The notes: a model not told the origin generated them from the letters alone. Shown: positions 1-7,789, numbered from the stretch's first letter. The stretch is DNA of 64,000 bases from Saprospiraceae bacterium (GCA_022841745.1 JALHQW010000010.1:62001-126000); one strand, 5' to 3'. Translations and numbers: made by a program.

Positions 1-218
1 CGTTGCGATAGGTGAGCTCTTTCAAGTTTTACTTTAAGGTTTTCCCTTTTAAAATTAGCTTCTTTATACGCTTTCAGGGCTTCTTCGGTAATTCCAGTAA
101 CTCGCCAACTATTCAGATAATTTTTGAATAGTAAAGTCATAATAGCAGCTCTTGACTTAATCGGAGCTTTCATTTTGCATATAAGCAAATAGTCATGATA
201 GATTTCTTCTTTGGTCAT
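1..218 (-). CDS. Partial hypothetical protein (N-terminal 72 residues)
   Basis: An open frame starts at the ATG at 218-216 and runs off the left edge of the window without a stop, so the C-terminus is missing. The visible part begins MTKEEIYHDYLLICKMKAP and is mainly charged and helical (many K, E and A), with no signal peptide or membrane segment. I do not recognise the family. It lies next to decayed antitoxin-like remnants and repeats, so it may belong to the same accessory region. The reading frame was translated by eye from the reverse strand and has no internal stop over 218 bases, which is the main support for coding. Confidence 0.55.
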   Translation of the reverse strand, partial: MTKEEIYHDYLLICKMKAPIKSRAAIMTLLFKNYLNSWRVTGITEEALKAYKEANFKRENLKVKLERAHLSQ

Positions 219-398
219 AATATTCTATATTATTCAGGTCTTATGTTAAATTTAATAAACCAGTTGCCGCAAGTCTTAACCATTAGAACAACTGTCGCAC
301 AAAGCTACAAACCCTCCAGTTAAATTACCAACTCTTGCTGGAACTACAGTATTCTTGACGACACTTAGAATTGTGTTTGAATTGATTGCATCTGCCCC

Positions 399-512
399 TC
401 ACCCCATCGAAACCATCTCCAACTGCGCCCCCTGCCTCCTTGCCCGCTCGGCGTTCTTTTCCAATTCAATGGAAACGCCGTTGACCATCCAATCTTCCCC
501 GCATTGGGTGCA
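399..512 (-). pseudogene. C-terminal remnant of a YgiT-type zinc-finger protein (antitoxin-like), copy 1
   Basis: Read on the minus strand, this stretch encodes CTQCGEDWMVNGVSIELEK followed by a segment rich in R and A (AERARRQGAQLEM) and a TGA stop at 401-399. The C-x2-C-G-E...LE...A-x-RARxxGA pattern is that of the end of YgiT/MqsA-type zinc-finger proteins, which often are antitoxins. The N-terminal half, with the first CxxC, is absent: upstream there is a 31-bp palindrome. A more decayed second copy lies at 873-985. Family assignment rests on the motif only. Confidence 0.5.
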
Positions 513-514
513 AA

Positions 515-545
515 GATTTGACAAATTTTATAAATTTGTCAAATC
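515..545. repeat. Perfect 14-bp inverted repeat with 3-nt spacer
   Basis: GATTTGACAAATTT and its exact complement are separated by TAT. It sits directly before the antitoxin-like remnant when read on the minus strand. A diverged half of the same sequence occurs near 850-868, before the second remnant. It could be an old operator of the lost gene or part of a small repeat element. Confidence 0.7.
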
Positions 546-636
546 TGACCATAAACACCATCAAAACCTCCTCCAAATCCTATTCTGCACATTCCGACTG
601 CCTTTCCAACTGTTCAAAAAACAATTCTGCTGATTC

Positions 637-783
637 GGAACGCCATTCTGACTACTTGGAATGGCGTTCTGCACGTGCAGAGTGTCATTCCAAGCGTTCA
701 GAATGGCGTTCTGCAAATGCAGAACGCCATTCCAAATGGTTAGAATGGTGTTCTGCACGTGCAGAATGTCGCTGGAGCGGTAA
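637..783. repeat. 21-bp periodic array A (about 7 units, with 2 more degenerate units before)
   Basis: Seven consecutive 21-bp units start at 637, 658, 679, 700, 721, 742 and 763. Each begins with an 11-bp core that is either GAATGGCGTTC-like or its reverse complement GAACGCCATTC, followed by about 10 variable bases such as TGCACGTGCA. Two weaker units precede (from about 595). The period equals 7 codons, so open frames exist on both strands (plus-strand heptads like ARAECHS, minus-strand heptads like LHVQNAI), but the mixed core orientation argues for a DNA-level or RNA-level repeat. It is not a CRISPR: there is no separation into constant repeats and unique spacers. Confidence 0.8.
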
Positions 784-872
784 AAACAGGAATTTTTTGT
801 TCCGTAACCGAGCCGTTGACCTGTTGGCGCAATTTTGAGGAATAATTTATAGAATTTGTTAAATCTGACTCT

Positions 873-985
873 TCACATCATCGAATTCATCTCCAATTGC
901 CCCCCCTGCTTCCTTGCCCGCTCGGCATTTTTTCCAGTTCAATAGAAACGGGGTTGTCAATCCAGTCTTCGCATTATTGAGTGCA
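873..985 (-). pseudogene. C-terminal remnant of a YgiT-type zinc-finger protein, copy 2 (frameshifted)
   Basis: This is a diverged direct repeat of 399-512. The minus strand reads CTQ, then an in-frame TAA, then CEDWIDNPVSIELEK. A one-base deletion then shifts the frame, after which ERARKQGGQLEMNSMM and a stop follow. The stop and the deletion make it a clear pseudogene. Array A lies between the two remnants. Confidence 0.5.
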
Positions 986-1005
986 GACAAAGGCAGCTAA
1001 AATTT

Positions 1006-1416
1006 TCATCCTACCCCCGCAAACTTCGTCACATCCATATAAAACACCTCCCAGGTATGCCCGTCAAAATCCTCCAAGGTGCGCTGTTGCATAAAACCAT
1101 AGTCCCGCATTTCGTTGGGTTCGGTGCCGCCTGCTGCAAGGCCGTTGGCTAGGATGCGGTTTACCTCGTCCACGCTGTCCACCGAGAGGGAGAAAAGGCC
1201 TGCGATGTTCGTTTTGGTATCCGCAATGGGCTTGGCGGTGAAGCTGGCGAATTTTTCGTGGGTCATAATCATCAAGAAGATGTTCTCGCACCAGACCATG
1301 CATTTTCCGTTTTCGTCCGAAAACTGCGGGTTGTTGGTGAAACCCATCGCCGAGTAGAGGTCCATTGATTTTTGCAGGTCTTTTACGGCTAGGTTGATGA
1401 AGATTTGTTTTGACAT
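1006..1416 (-). CDS. VOC (glyoxalase/bleomycin-resistance fold) family protein
   Basis: A 136-residue protein of the usual length for a single-subunit vicinal oxygen chelate protein. The start MSKQIFINLAVKDLQKSMDL is typical: a beta strand of the first beta-alpha-beta-beta-beta module followed by the 'DLxKSxxFY' helix. The C-terminal module contains RTLEDFDGHTWEVFYMD, where the DGHxWE segment is the conserved last strand carrying the metal-ligand glutamate in catalytic members. Such Bacteroidota proteins are annotated as lactoylglutathione lyase-like, but the substrate cannot be told from sequence. It stands alone, between repeat-rich stretches, with a 35-bp palindrome about 75 bp upstream of its start. 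Confidence 0.85.
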   Translation of the reverse strand: MSKQIFINLAVKDLQKSMDLYSAMGFTNNPQFSDENGKCMVWCENIFLMIMTHEKFASFTAKPIADTKTNIAGLFSLSVDSVDEVNRILANGLAAGGTEPNEMRDYGFMQQRTLEDFDGHTWEVFYMDVTKFAGVG

Positions 1417-1490
1417 GATGTTGAAATTTGTTGTTGGTGGCTAAGGTCGGGGCGTTGCCTTACCAAGCAAAGCTAAAGAAATTGCGGGAA

Positions 1491-1525
1491 TAGTGACGGC
1501 GTGACTTCGAGTCACGCCGTCACTA
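1491..1525. repeat. Perfect 16-bp inverted repeat, 3-nt loop
   Basis: TAGTGACGGCGTGACT and its exact complement enclose TCG. It lies upstream of the VOC gene and just before array B. No T-tract follows on either strand, so it is not an obvious terminator. It may be an isolated REP-like palindrome. Confidence 0.7.
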
Positions 1526-1564
1526 AAGGCGAGAACTCATCTTGTACAAAGCATGATGAATCCC

Positions 1565-1815
1565 TGCGCCGATTGGGTTAACATTATTGCCGATAAGATT
1601 AGTCCAATCGCCGCCAAGGTTCATTCCATCGGCGAAGAGATGAACTCCTTCGCCAATTAGGCCCACCACATCGCCGACAAGATGCATCCAATCGTCCCAA
1701 GGGCTTACCAATTCCCGATTGGGTGCATCTTATCGGTGATTGGTTGAATCAAATCGGCGCAAAGATTAGCCTTATCGGCGCAAAGATTAATCTTATCGCC
1801 GACAAGATTCACTAG
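1565..1815. repeat. 21-bp periodic array B (12 units)
   Basis: Twelve units of 21 bp can be aligned end to end; one (starting about 1691) has lost one base. The consensus is ATCGSCGA, then AAGATT, then a variable tail of about 6 bases. The last three units are nearly identical (for example ATCGGCGCAAAGATTA twice). Read on the minus strand the units give heptads such as GDWTNLI, ADGMNLG and GEGVHLF, but the one-base loss changes frame near 1700, so a single intact protein is not encoded. The sequence is unrelated to array A although the period is the same. Confidence 0.8.
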
Positions 1816-2080
1816 GTTTTACACAAGATAAACCTGATTTTAGAAGAAGCCACAACGACGGCGAGGTACGCAACCTTGCCGTCGTTTTCGCCATTTGCTT
1901 TTTGAAGCTTTTAAAATCTTGTGATTTTAGCGAGTGAACATTTCAAACCTCCCACCCGTTACCCAAACAACACCTGAATTTATTGGACAACCGATTGCCA
2001 AACCTAACTTGCTGGAACAACGTCATGCAAGGGTTTCAGTCCATTGTATGCCGTCAACTATAAACCTAAAAATTGATTCT

Positions 2081-2989
2081 ATGAAAAAGCTATCATTAGC
2101 CTTGGTGGCGGTGACCGTCCTGCTTTCTTCCTGCGTTGTTGGCAAGAAGAAATACTTGGAACTGGAGTCGAACCGCAACGCATTACTGACGCAGTACAAT
2201 GAACTGCAAACGGATTTCAACAACTGCGAACTGACGGTGGACTCGTTGAAGAGTGAAGTCGTGGTTCGGGGCAGTGTACTGGAGGAGCAGCGCCAACAAT
2301 ACACAGGCTTGCAGCAGAAACTGCAGGACTTTCAAAAGACAAACACGAACCTGTTGGTGCGCCTGTCGGAGTTCTCCATCGTGGATGAAAAGGCCGCCGA
2401 GAGCATCAAAAAATCGCTCGATGTCATCAACCAACAGAACGCCTATATAGCCGATATGTCGGTAAGCATGAAGCGCAAGGACAGCCTGAACAATATGCTC
2501 ATGCTGAAATTGAAGCGCTCGCTGATAAATGTTGATGACAAGGATGTTTCCGTAAAAGTGGAAAAAGGCGTGGTCTATATTTCGCTTTCCGACAAGATGC
2601 TGTACCGCTCCGGCAGTTCCAGAATTAACGCTGGCGCCGACACCATACTCGCAAAAATTGCCAAGGTTATCAATGACCACAAGGATTTTGACATATTGGT
2701 GGAGGGACATACCGACAACGTGCCCATTAAAAACATCAATTGCATCGAGGACAATTGGGACTTGAGCGCCAGCCGTGCCATTGCTGTGGTGCGGGTGCTC
2801 CAAAACCGCTACAATGTGCCTCCTGAAAGGATGACTGCTGGTGGCCGTTCCTTTTATGACGGGAAAAACGGCAACGCTACACAGGAAGAGCGCAGCGTGA
2901 ACCGCCGGACGGAGATTGTGATGCTGCCAAAGCTCGACCAGTTTTTCGAACTGATGGAGCCCACAACCATGACCAGCGAGGCCAAGTAA
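2081..2989 (+). CDS. OmpA family lipoprotein with coiled coil
   Basis: From the ATG at 2081 the protein has 302 residues and begins with a lipoprotein signal peptide, MKKLSLALVAVTVLLSSC, with the lipobox cysteine at residue 18. An upstream GTG in the same frame would bury this signal, so 2081 is the better start. Residues about 22-130 are heptad-rich coiled coil. The C-terminal 110 residues are an OmpA-like peptidoglycan-binding domain, shown by VEGHTDNVPI, the SASRAIAVVRVL helix and RMTAGGRSFYDG. It should sit in the outer membrane and tether it to the cell wall. It is monocistronic with a terminator just downstream. Confidence 0.9.
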   Translation: MKKLSLALVAVTVLLSSCVVGKKKYLELESNRNALLTQYNELQTDFNNCELTVDSLKSEVVVRGSVLEEQRQQYTGLQQKLQDFQKTNTNLLVRLSEFSIVDEKAAESIKKSLDVINQQNAYIADMSVSMKRKDSLNNMLMLKLKRSLINVDDKDVSVKVEKGVVYISLSDKMLYRSGSSRINAGADTILAKIAKVINDHKDFDILVEGHTDNVPIKNINCIEDNWDLSASRAIAVVRVLQNRYNVPPERMTAGGRSFYDGKNGNATQEERSVNRRTEIVMLPKLDQFFELMEPTTMTSEAK

Positions 2990-3015
2990 AGCTCATTTTA
3001 TACCTGATTGTGGGA

Positions 3016-3050
3016 GGGTTTGGTGCTATATGCTACCAAGCCCCTTTTTT
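3016..3050 (+). terminator. Intrinsic terminator of the OmpA-family gene
   Basis: A 9-bp stem (GGGTTTGGT with ACCAAGCCC, one G-U pair) is followed by CTTTTTT, 27 bp after the stop codon. Confidence 0.7.
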
Positions 3051-3068
3051 ATCACTGTGCAAACAAGA

Positions 3069-3129
3069 GTTGAGCGAAGCGGCTACGACGATGCAATAAC
3101 AGATGGCCGCAAGAGCCGCTTCGCTCAAC
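3069..3129. repeat. 16-bp perfect inverted repeat, 29-nt spacer
   Basis: GTTGAGCGAAGCGGCT at 3069-3084 is repeated in exact inverse complement at 3114-3129. It lies in the gap between the OmpA gene and the metalloprotease gene. Function is not evident. The rest of 3130-3646 holds the double-hairpin repeat at 3269 and a promoter-like motif, and I see no gene in it. Confidence 0.65.
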
Positions 3130-3268
3130 CTTTGCTTGGTCTTCAGCATTTTCGAGAAGTTTGACTCGAAGGTGGGTGGATAAAGAAGATTCTGTTGGAA
3201 ATGGATGTGAATACCATGACGTCAGTGGAGTGTTTGATGCCGTTGAAGGTGTTGAAGCGTTTGGCGGT

Positions 3269-3357
3269 GTAACACGGACTGCTAGTCCGTGCTTTTACAA
3301 GAATGGATTTATAGTAGCCTTGGAAGCGGGAAAGCACGGTCTGGCAGACCGTGTTAC
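3269..3357. repeat. Double-hairpin dispersed repeat, copy 1 (89 bp)
   Basis: The left end (GTAACACGGACTG then CTAGTCCGTGCTTT) and the right end (AAAGCACGGTCTG then GCAGACCGTGTTAC) are inverted complements of each other with a few mismatches. Each end is itself a small palindrome centred on the CACGG...CCGTG motif. The result is a REP/BIME-like element able to form two hairpins or one long stem. A second copy in the same orientation lies at 7083-7168, so the protease-MBL pair is bracketed. Confidence 0.75.
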
Positions 3358-3528
3358 TTTCAAGAACAAGATGCCGTCGCTAGAGTACCATATGCGGTTA
3401 AACTAGTTGAAAACATTGTCGGAAGAGGGGTGAAATATTCAATCGCATTCATACGTTGCTTTCATTTCTTCTGAGGGATTTATTTTGAATGGAGACAGCT
3501 AACCCTAGGTTATTTGAAAAGCAGGTAT

Positions 3529-3536
3529 TAGTTTTG
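3529..3536 (+). promoter_or_regulatory. Candidate -7 element for the metalloprotease operon
   Basis: TAGTTTTG matches TAnnTTTG. It is 110 bp before the start codon. A well spaced -33 TTTG is not seen, so this is tentative. Confidence 0.35.
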
Positions 3537-3646
3537 CCTTTAATCCGAAACTGTTTGCAATGATTGTCCATAATTGGCATCGAGAGACTTAAAATTCTGA
3601 CTTAAGTGTTTAGCGTTACCAAGCATCATTCATCAATATCAAACTT

Positions 3647-5617
3647 ATGAAAACACCTACCTATCGCAAACTCCGGGGTTATGCTTTTGACCCTTCCTTC
3701 GCCTCTACCATTAGCCGCAGACAAAGCAACGAAGTGATATATAAGATTCGATGGGAGGAAACAAAACCCGGCCCAAGCGGCGAATATGTAGATATCATTG
3801 ACTATGACCCCACTAAAGAATGCTTCTATGAGCCGGTAAACCTTGAAAACAATTTTGTGCTTGCCGACTATGGACTAACACCTTCTGAAGGTGACCCCAG
3901 ATTTCATCAGCAACAGGTTTATGCCGTTGTAATGAATGTCATTGCACAATTTGAAAAAGCATTGGGCAGAAAAATAATTTGGTCAAGGAAGGTTGAAAAA
4001 GAGAACGGTATTTTCACCAATGAATTTATTGAGAAACTGCGCATTTATCCGCATGCGATGCGGCAGCAAAACGCATTTTATTCACCCCAAAAACTAGCGC
4101 TTCTTTTTGGATACTTCCAGGCTTCTGATAACTGGTCGGGCAACAACGTTCCTGGTACTACCATATTCACCTGCCTTTCCCCGGATATCGTGGCGCATGA
4201 GCTTACACATGCGATACTTGACAGTCTGCATCCGTATTTGAGGAAAGATACAAATCCGGATATGTTGGCTTTTCACGAGGGCTTTTCCGATATTATTGCC
4301 CTGCTGCAACGTTTTACTTTTATTCCGGTGGTAGAAGAACAGATACGAAATTCCAGGGGAGACCTGTTGTCACCGCAAAATTTGCTGGGGGACTTGGCAA
4401 TACAGTTTGGGCAGGCGGTTTCCAGCAATCGCCGAGCCTTGAGGAGTTTTCTGGTAGCACCGGACGAAAAGGGTAACATTGCCATGATTGACCCGGATCC
4501 TAGTAAATATCATGCTACGGTGGATCCACATGTCCGGGGGGGTATCTTGGTGGCTGCGGTTTTTAATGCCTTTTCAAGGCTGTACCGTTACCGGGTAGCC
4601 GACCTGATCAGGTTGGCTACCAATGGGTCTGGCATACTTGCACAAGGAGATATACACCCCGACCTGGTTAAAAGATTATCGCATGAAGCCTGCGAAATTG
4701 CGAATCAACTTACGCTTGTATGCATACGTGCACTTGATTATTGCCCACCAGTGGACCTTACTTTCGGCGATTACCTTCGGGCACTAATAACAGCCGATGT
4801 AGAATACAACCCCGAGGATGAAGGCGGGTTAAGATTTGCGCTGATGGAATCATTCAGGAGTTGGGGAATTATACCTAAGGAAATCAATACCTATTCTGTT
4901 GAGTCGCTGATGTGGAAACCCCTCGATGAATTCTTCGATAATGAAAGCCAGGTATTGGCTTTAGAATCGGCCATTCAATATGTTTTTAATCCAAACGTAG
5001 AGCATAAATATAAATCATCGGTTAAAACTAATAAAAATATTAGTAACGTCATAAAAAGCATGGATAAGATTCTTCGGGAAAATGATCGGGAATCTATTTT
5101 TGACGAATCAAGAAAGCTTTCGGCAGAAGTTCATAATATTTTCGATGCCAAGTTAGATTATTTTAAAGAAAATATAGAGCAACTGCTTGGCATGAATTTC
5201 AAGGAGATTAGATATTCTTTCTTTGACGAACGTTTTAAACAGCCAGCGGAGTTCGTAGCACCCGCAAGAAAAGTTTTTCAGGTGTATAAATGTAGGCCAC
5301 TCATCCGGCATAACAGCCTTACAGGGAATGCATCAAAACTCATGATCATTGCCTTTCTGCAAAAAGTATATGTGGATTTAAAAGGCACTTCTTATCAGGG
5401 GTACTTCCTGGAAGATCGCTATGAAATTCGGGGCGGAGCTACACTCATTATTGACCTGGCTACCTACGAAATAAAATATTCCATTATCAAGAATATAGCC
5501 AGTTCCGAGCGTCTGAGAGAACAACTGGACTATGCCATGGAAAACTTATATGACGCTGAAAATGCAGCCTTGTTGATGCAGGGCACAGAACCTTTTGCCG
5601 CATTACATTTACATTAA
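3647..5617 (+). CDS. Gluzincin (M4-like) zinc metalloprotease-like protein
   Basis: A 656-residue protein without signal peptide or membrane segments, so probably cytoplasmic. The HELTH motif at residues 184-188 gives two zinc ligands and the catalytic glutamate. HEGFSD at 210-215 supplies the third ligand (E211) and matches the NExxSD helix of thermolysin-type peptidases. The N-terminal region (LRGYAFDPSF, YDPTKECFYEPVNL, HQQQVYAVVMNVIAQFEKAL) precedes the catalytic domain in place of a secretion propeptide. The last 170 residues form a separate, unrecognised domain. The next gene starts 16 bp downstream and encodes an MBL-fold hydrolase, so the two are almost certainly co-transcribed. Substrate and role are unknown. 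An intracellular M4-like enzyme is unusual, since characterised M4 peptidases are secreted. Confidence 0.8.
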   Translation: MKTPTYRKLRGYAFDPSFASTISRRQSNEVIYKIRWEETKPGPSGEYVDIIDYDPTKECFYEPVNLENNFVLADYGLTPSEGDPRFHQQQVYAVVMNVIAQFEKALGRKIIWSRKVEKENGIFTNEFIEKLRIYPHAMRQQNAFYSPQKLALLFGYFQASDNWSGNNVPGTTIFTCLSPDIVAHELTHAILDSLHPYLRKDTNPDMLAFHEGFSDIIALLQRFTFIPVVEEQIRNSRGDLLSPQNLLGDLAIQFGQAVSSNRRALRSFLVAPDEKGNIAMIDPDPSKYHATVDPHVRGGILVAAVFNAFSRLYRYRVADLIRLATNGSGILAQGDIHPDLVKRLSHEACEIANQLTLVCIRALDYCPPVDLTFGDYLRALITADVEYNPEDEGGLRFALMESFRSWGIIPKEINTYSVESLMWKPLDEFFDNESQVLALESAIQYVFNPNVEHKYKSSVKTNKNISNVIKSMDKILRENDRESIFDESRKLSAEVHNIFDAKLDYFKENIEQLLGMNFKEIRYSFFDERFKQPAEFVAPARKVFQVYKCRPLIRHNSLTGNASKLMIIAFLQKVYVDLKGTSYQGYFLEDRYEIRGGATLIIDLATYEIKYSIIKNIASSERLREQLDYAMENLYDAENAALLMQGTEPFAALHLH

Positions 5618-5633
5618 TAAAACATCACTTATT

Positions 5634-7061
5634 ATGGCAGCATCACTTACTGTAAGAATGTATAATCAACTGAATCTCGGCGATTGTTTTTTGCTGAAAT
5701 TTAAGGAGGGGGCTAAGACTTCTTTTATGTTGATAGATTTTGGCTCCTACGAATCCGGCAACGAAGAGAGGGAAATTGAAATAGCGGAGAGTATATTGGA
5801 AACCGTAAAGAAAAACCCACTTACGGTGGTACTCACCCATCAGCATAAGGACCACCTTTCTGGTTTTATATCAGCCAAGAATGTGTTTGACAAGCTCAAT
5901 ATCCAGGAAGTCTGGTTCTCCTATCTGGACGACCCAAAAGGTAGTGAAGGCATCGCTATGCGGAATGCGACAGAAAAATTCTGGAAGAAGAATACAGAGA
6001 ACAAGGAAAAGGCAAAGAAAAAATTCCAGGGTGTCGAGGAAGTAGAAAACATGTTAAAGGCTAAAGACAGTTTTGATATTTTTGGAGAAAGCCAAACGGG
6101 TGGTGAGGCTATTAGTAATTTGTTGGCGTGGAGTAAAAACAACTGCAAGTTTTGGGTGCCCGGCAAAAACTTCGACATGCCGGGATTGCCCCCAAATTCC
6201 ATAAAAGTATTTGTTTTGGGGCCTCCAACAGATCCGAGCCTTTTAAAGAAATTAAATCCGAGTAAGGAGGAGGCGGTCCACAGCTTGAATACGATGATGC
6301 ATTTAAGCAACTTGGACATTGCCTCCACGCTGGTAGGGGATGCCTTGGATGCAATTACATTACAGAATCCATCAACGGCAAAGGGGATTAATTTTCCTTT
6401 CAATAAAAAATTTGAACGCCCATCGAAAGTTGATAATTCAGCTAATGATAATAACTCAATAACCCCGTTGCAAGATAAATATAATGATGCCCATGCTAAG
6501 TGGCGTCGTATTGACTATGACTGGTTAAGTGAAATGGGGAGGATGTCGCTACACATGGATAGCCTGACCAACAACAGTAGCCTTGTGCTGGCTTTTGAAT
6601 TAGTAGATTCCAAAAAGGTGGCCTTATTCGTTGGAGATGCCCAGATAGGCAACTGGAAAAGTTGGTTAGACCTTTCTTTCGAAAATTCTACTACGGAGGC
6701 TAGGGATCTTTTATCAAGAACGGTTCTTTATAAATCAGGTCACCACAGCAGCCATAATGCAACCTTGCAGGAAGGACTTGACCTTATGGATGAAAATGAA
6801 CTAGTGATTATGATACCTGTTAATCAAGCCGTTAGTGAAAACAGGCGTTTTGCAATGCTGAAACCTGGCATGTTAGCAGGCTACAACCGTAAAAGCAAAG
6901 GCCGTGTACTCCGCTCTGATACAGTTTTTCATGACCCAGGATCCAGTAATTCTTTTAAATTCAAATTTGCAAGCAAGAACACAGATTTTAAACCAAAAAT
7001 AAAACAAGTAAAAGATAAAAAAGAGGCTTCACATCTTTATATTGAATACGTTGTAAAGTGA
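5634..7061 (+). CDS. ComEC-like MBL-fold metallo-hydrolase
   Basis: From the ATG at 5634 the protein has 475 residues; an upstream in-frame start at 5595 would overlap the protease gene. The metallo-beta-lactamase HxHxDH motif is THQHKDH at residues 68-74. A GD ligand motif follows (FVGDAQIG, D335) and a late histidine motif, KSGHHSSHN (H370/H371), which resembles the HHGS of the ComEC/Rec2 hydrolase branch. There is no signal peptide and no membrane segment, unlike ComEC itself. An insertion of about 200 residues rich in K and E separates the first metal motif from the later ones. Members of this fold act on nucleic acids, nucleotides or other esters; the substrate here is unknown. Tight coupling to a protease gene suggests a two-component effector module. 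Confidence 0.8.
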   Translation: MAASLTVRMYNQLNLGDCFLLKFKEGAKTSFMLIDFGSYESGNEEREIEIAESILETVKKNPLTVVLTHQHKDHLSGFISAKNVFDKLNIQEVWFSYLDDPKGSEGIAMRNATEKFWKKNTENKEKAKKKFQGVEEVENMLKAKDSFDIFGESQTGGEAISNLLAWSKNNCKFWVPGKNFDMPGLPPNSIKVFVLGPPTDPSLLKKLNPSKEEAVHSLNTMMHLSNLDIASTLVGDALDAITLQNPSTAKGINFPFNKKFERPSKVDNSANDNNSITPLQDKYNDAHAKWRRIDYDWLSEMGRMSLHMDSLTNNSSLVLAFELVDSKKVALFVGDAQIGNWKSWLDLSFENSTTEARDLLSRTVLYKSGHHSSHNATLQEGLDLMDENELVIMIPVNQAVSENRRFAMLKPGMLAGYNRKSKGRVLRSDTVFHDPGSSNSFKFKFASKNTDFKPKIKQVKDKKEASHLYIEYVVK

Positions 7062-7082
7062 TTTTAATCCATTGGCCAGGGT

Positions 7083-7168
7083 GTAACACGGACTGCCAGT
7101 CCGTGCTTTCGCAAGAAGGTATTGGCTGCAACTTAGGAAACGGGAAAGCATGGTCTGGCAAATCGTAT
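7083..7168. repeat. Double-hairpin dispersed repeat, copy 2 (diverged right end)
   Basis: The left end GTAACACGGACTG, CCAGTCCGTGCTTTC matches copy 1 closely and forms a perfect small hairpin. The right end (GAAAGCATGGTCTGGCA) has several substitutions. It begins 22 bp after the MBL gene, where its first hairpin could also end transcription, although no T-tract follows it. Confidence 0.7.
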
Positions 7169-7198
7169 TTTGATTAAAGGCAAGAAGTAACCTGCTTT

Positions 7199-7729
7199 TC
7201 AACCGGGATTTTTCTTCCTTTTTTTGTCACCATTGGCCTTTCCTACCTCTTTGGAGATAACGCTAATCTGACCGTCTCCTTCCAAATAGCAGGTTTTTAC
7301 CATATCTATAGATTCAACGCCTTGTTCACGGATTTGCGAAAGTAGCTCCTCTTTCGTAATCATTTCTTTACGGAGGTTGCTATGTTTGAGCTGGCCATCT
7401 TTGATGAGCAATAGCGGAGGTGGTTCAACCAAACGTTTCAAAGAAGGAAATCGGTAGGGCAGCCAATCCAATATAAAATTCCAGCCGAGAATAGTTCCCA
7501 CCAACACGGCACCTTCGGTGACTGATTCGTATTTACTGCCCATTGCGTTTTGGGCCGCATCTGCGATAATAACGATAACCAATAAATCAGCAATTCCAAT
7601 ATTACCTGAGTTTCGCCGAAAAATTCGTAAGAATATGAACAGCACTAAGTAAACTAACGTGCCTCTTATTACTATTTCAATCAAACTTAGTTTCGGGATG
7701 AAAATAGCGGCCCAATCAATGTTATCCAT
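7199..7729 (-). CDS. DUF421 (YetF-like) membrane protein
   Basis: A 176-residue protein starting MDNIDWAAIFIPKLSLIEI; the frame is open further upstream to 7771, but the ATG at 7729 gives the standard YetF start. Residues about 15-85 hold three hydrophobic segments, including VYLVLFIFLRIF and the conserved IADLLVIVIIADAAQNA. The C-terminal half is the soluble DUF421 domain: PPPLLLIKDGQL, NLRKEMITKEELLSQIREQG, and DGQISVISK near the end. Bacillus relatives are membrane proteins linked to the spore or stress response; the biochemical role is unknown. It is probably co-transcribed with the small hydrophilic gene upstream (7790-8053), 60 bp away. Confidence 0.85.
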   Translation of the reverse strand: MDNIDWAAIFIPKLSLIEIVIRGTLVYLVLFIFLRIFRRNSGNIGIADLLVIVIIADAAQNAMGSKYESVTEGAVLVGTILGWNFILDWLPYRFPSLKRLVEPPPLLLIKDGQLKHSNLRKEMITKEELLSQIREQGVESIDMVKTCYLEGDGQISVISKEVGKANGDKKRKKNPG

Positions 7730-7789
7730 GATTAATGTGGTTAAGCATGTTCTAAACTGATTAAAGAACACCCTTGATAATTACCTGAG

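Noticed and set aside
355-838. Two overlapping plus-strand frames and one minus-strand frame through array A
   Set aside because: Their length is explained by the 21-bp period, which avoids stops. Composition is odd, cores are in mixed orientation, and no start signal or family is recognisable.
1523-1711. A 62-codon minus-strand gene in array B
   Set aside because: It needs a TTG start, is purely periodic, and the same heptad continues upstream in another frame after a one-base loss.
637-1815. CRISPR arrays
   Set aside because: The periods are 21 bp with no division into constant repeats and unique spacers, and no cas gene is near.
3647-7061. Type I AVAST defence system
   Set aside because: MBL plus protease is suggestive, but the protease is M4-like and no STAND ATPase gene is adjacent.
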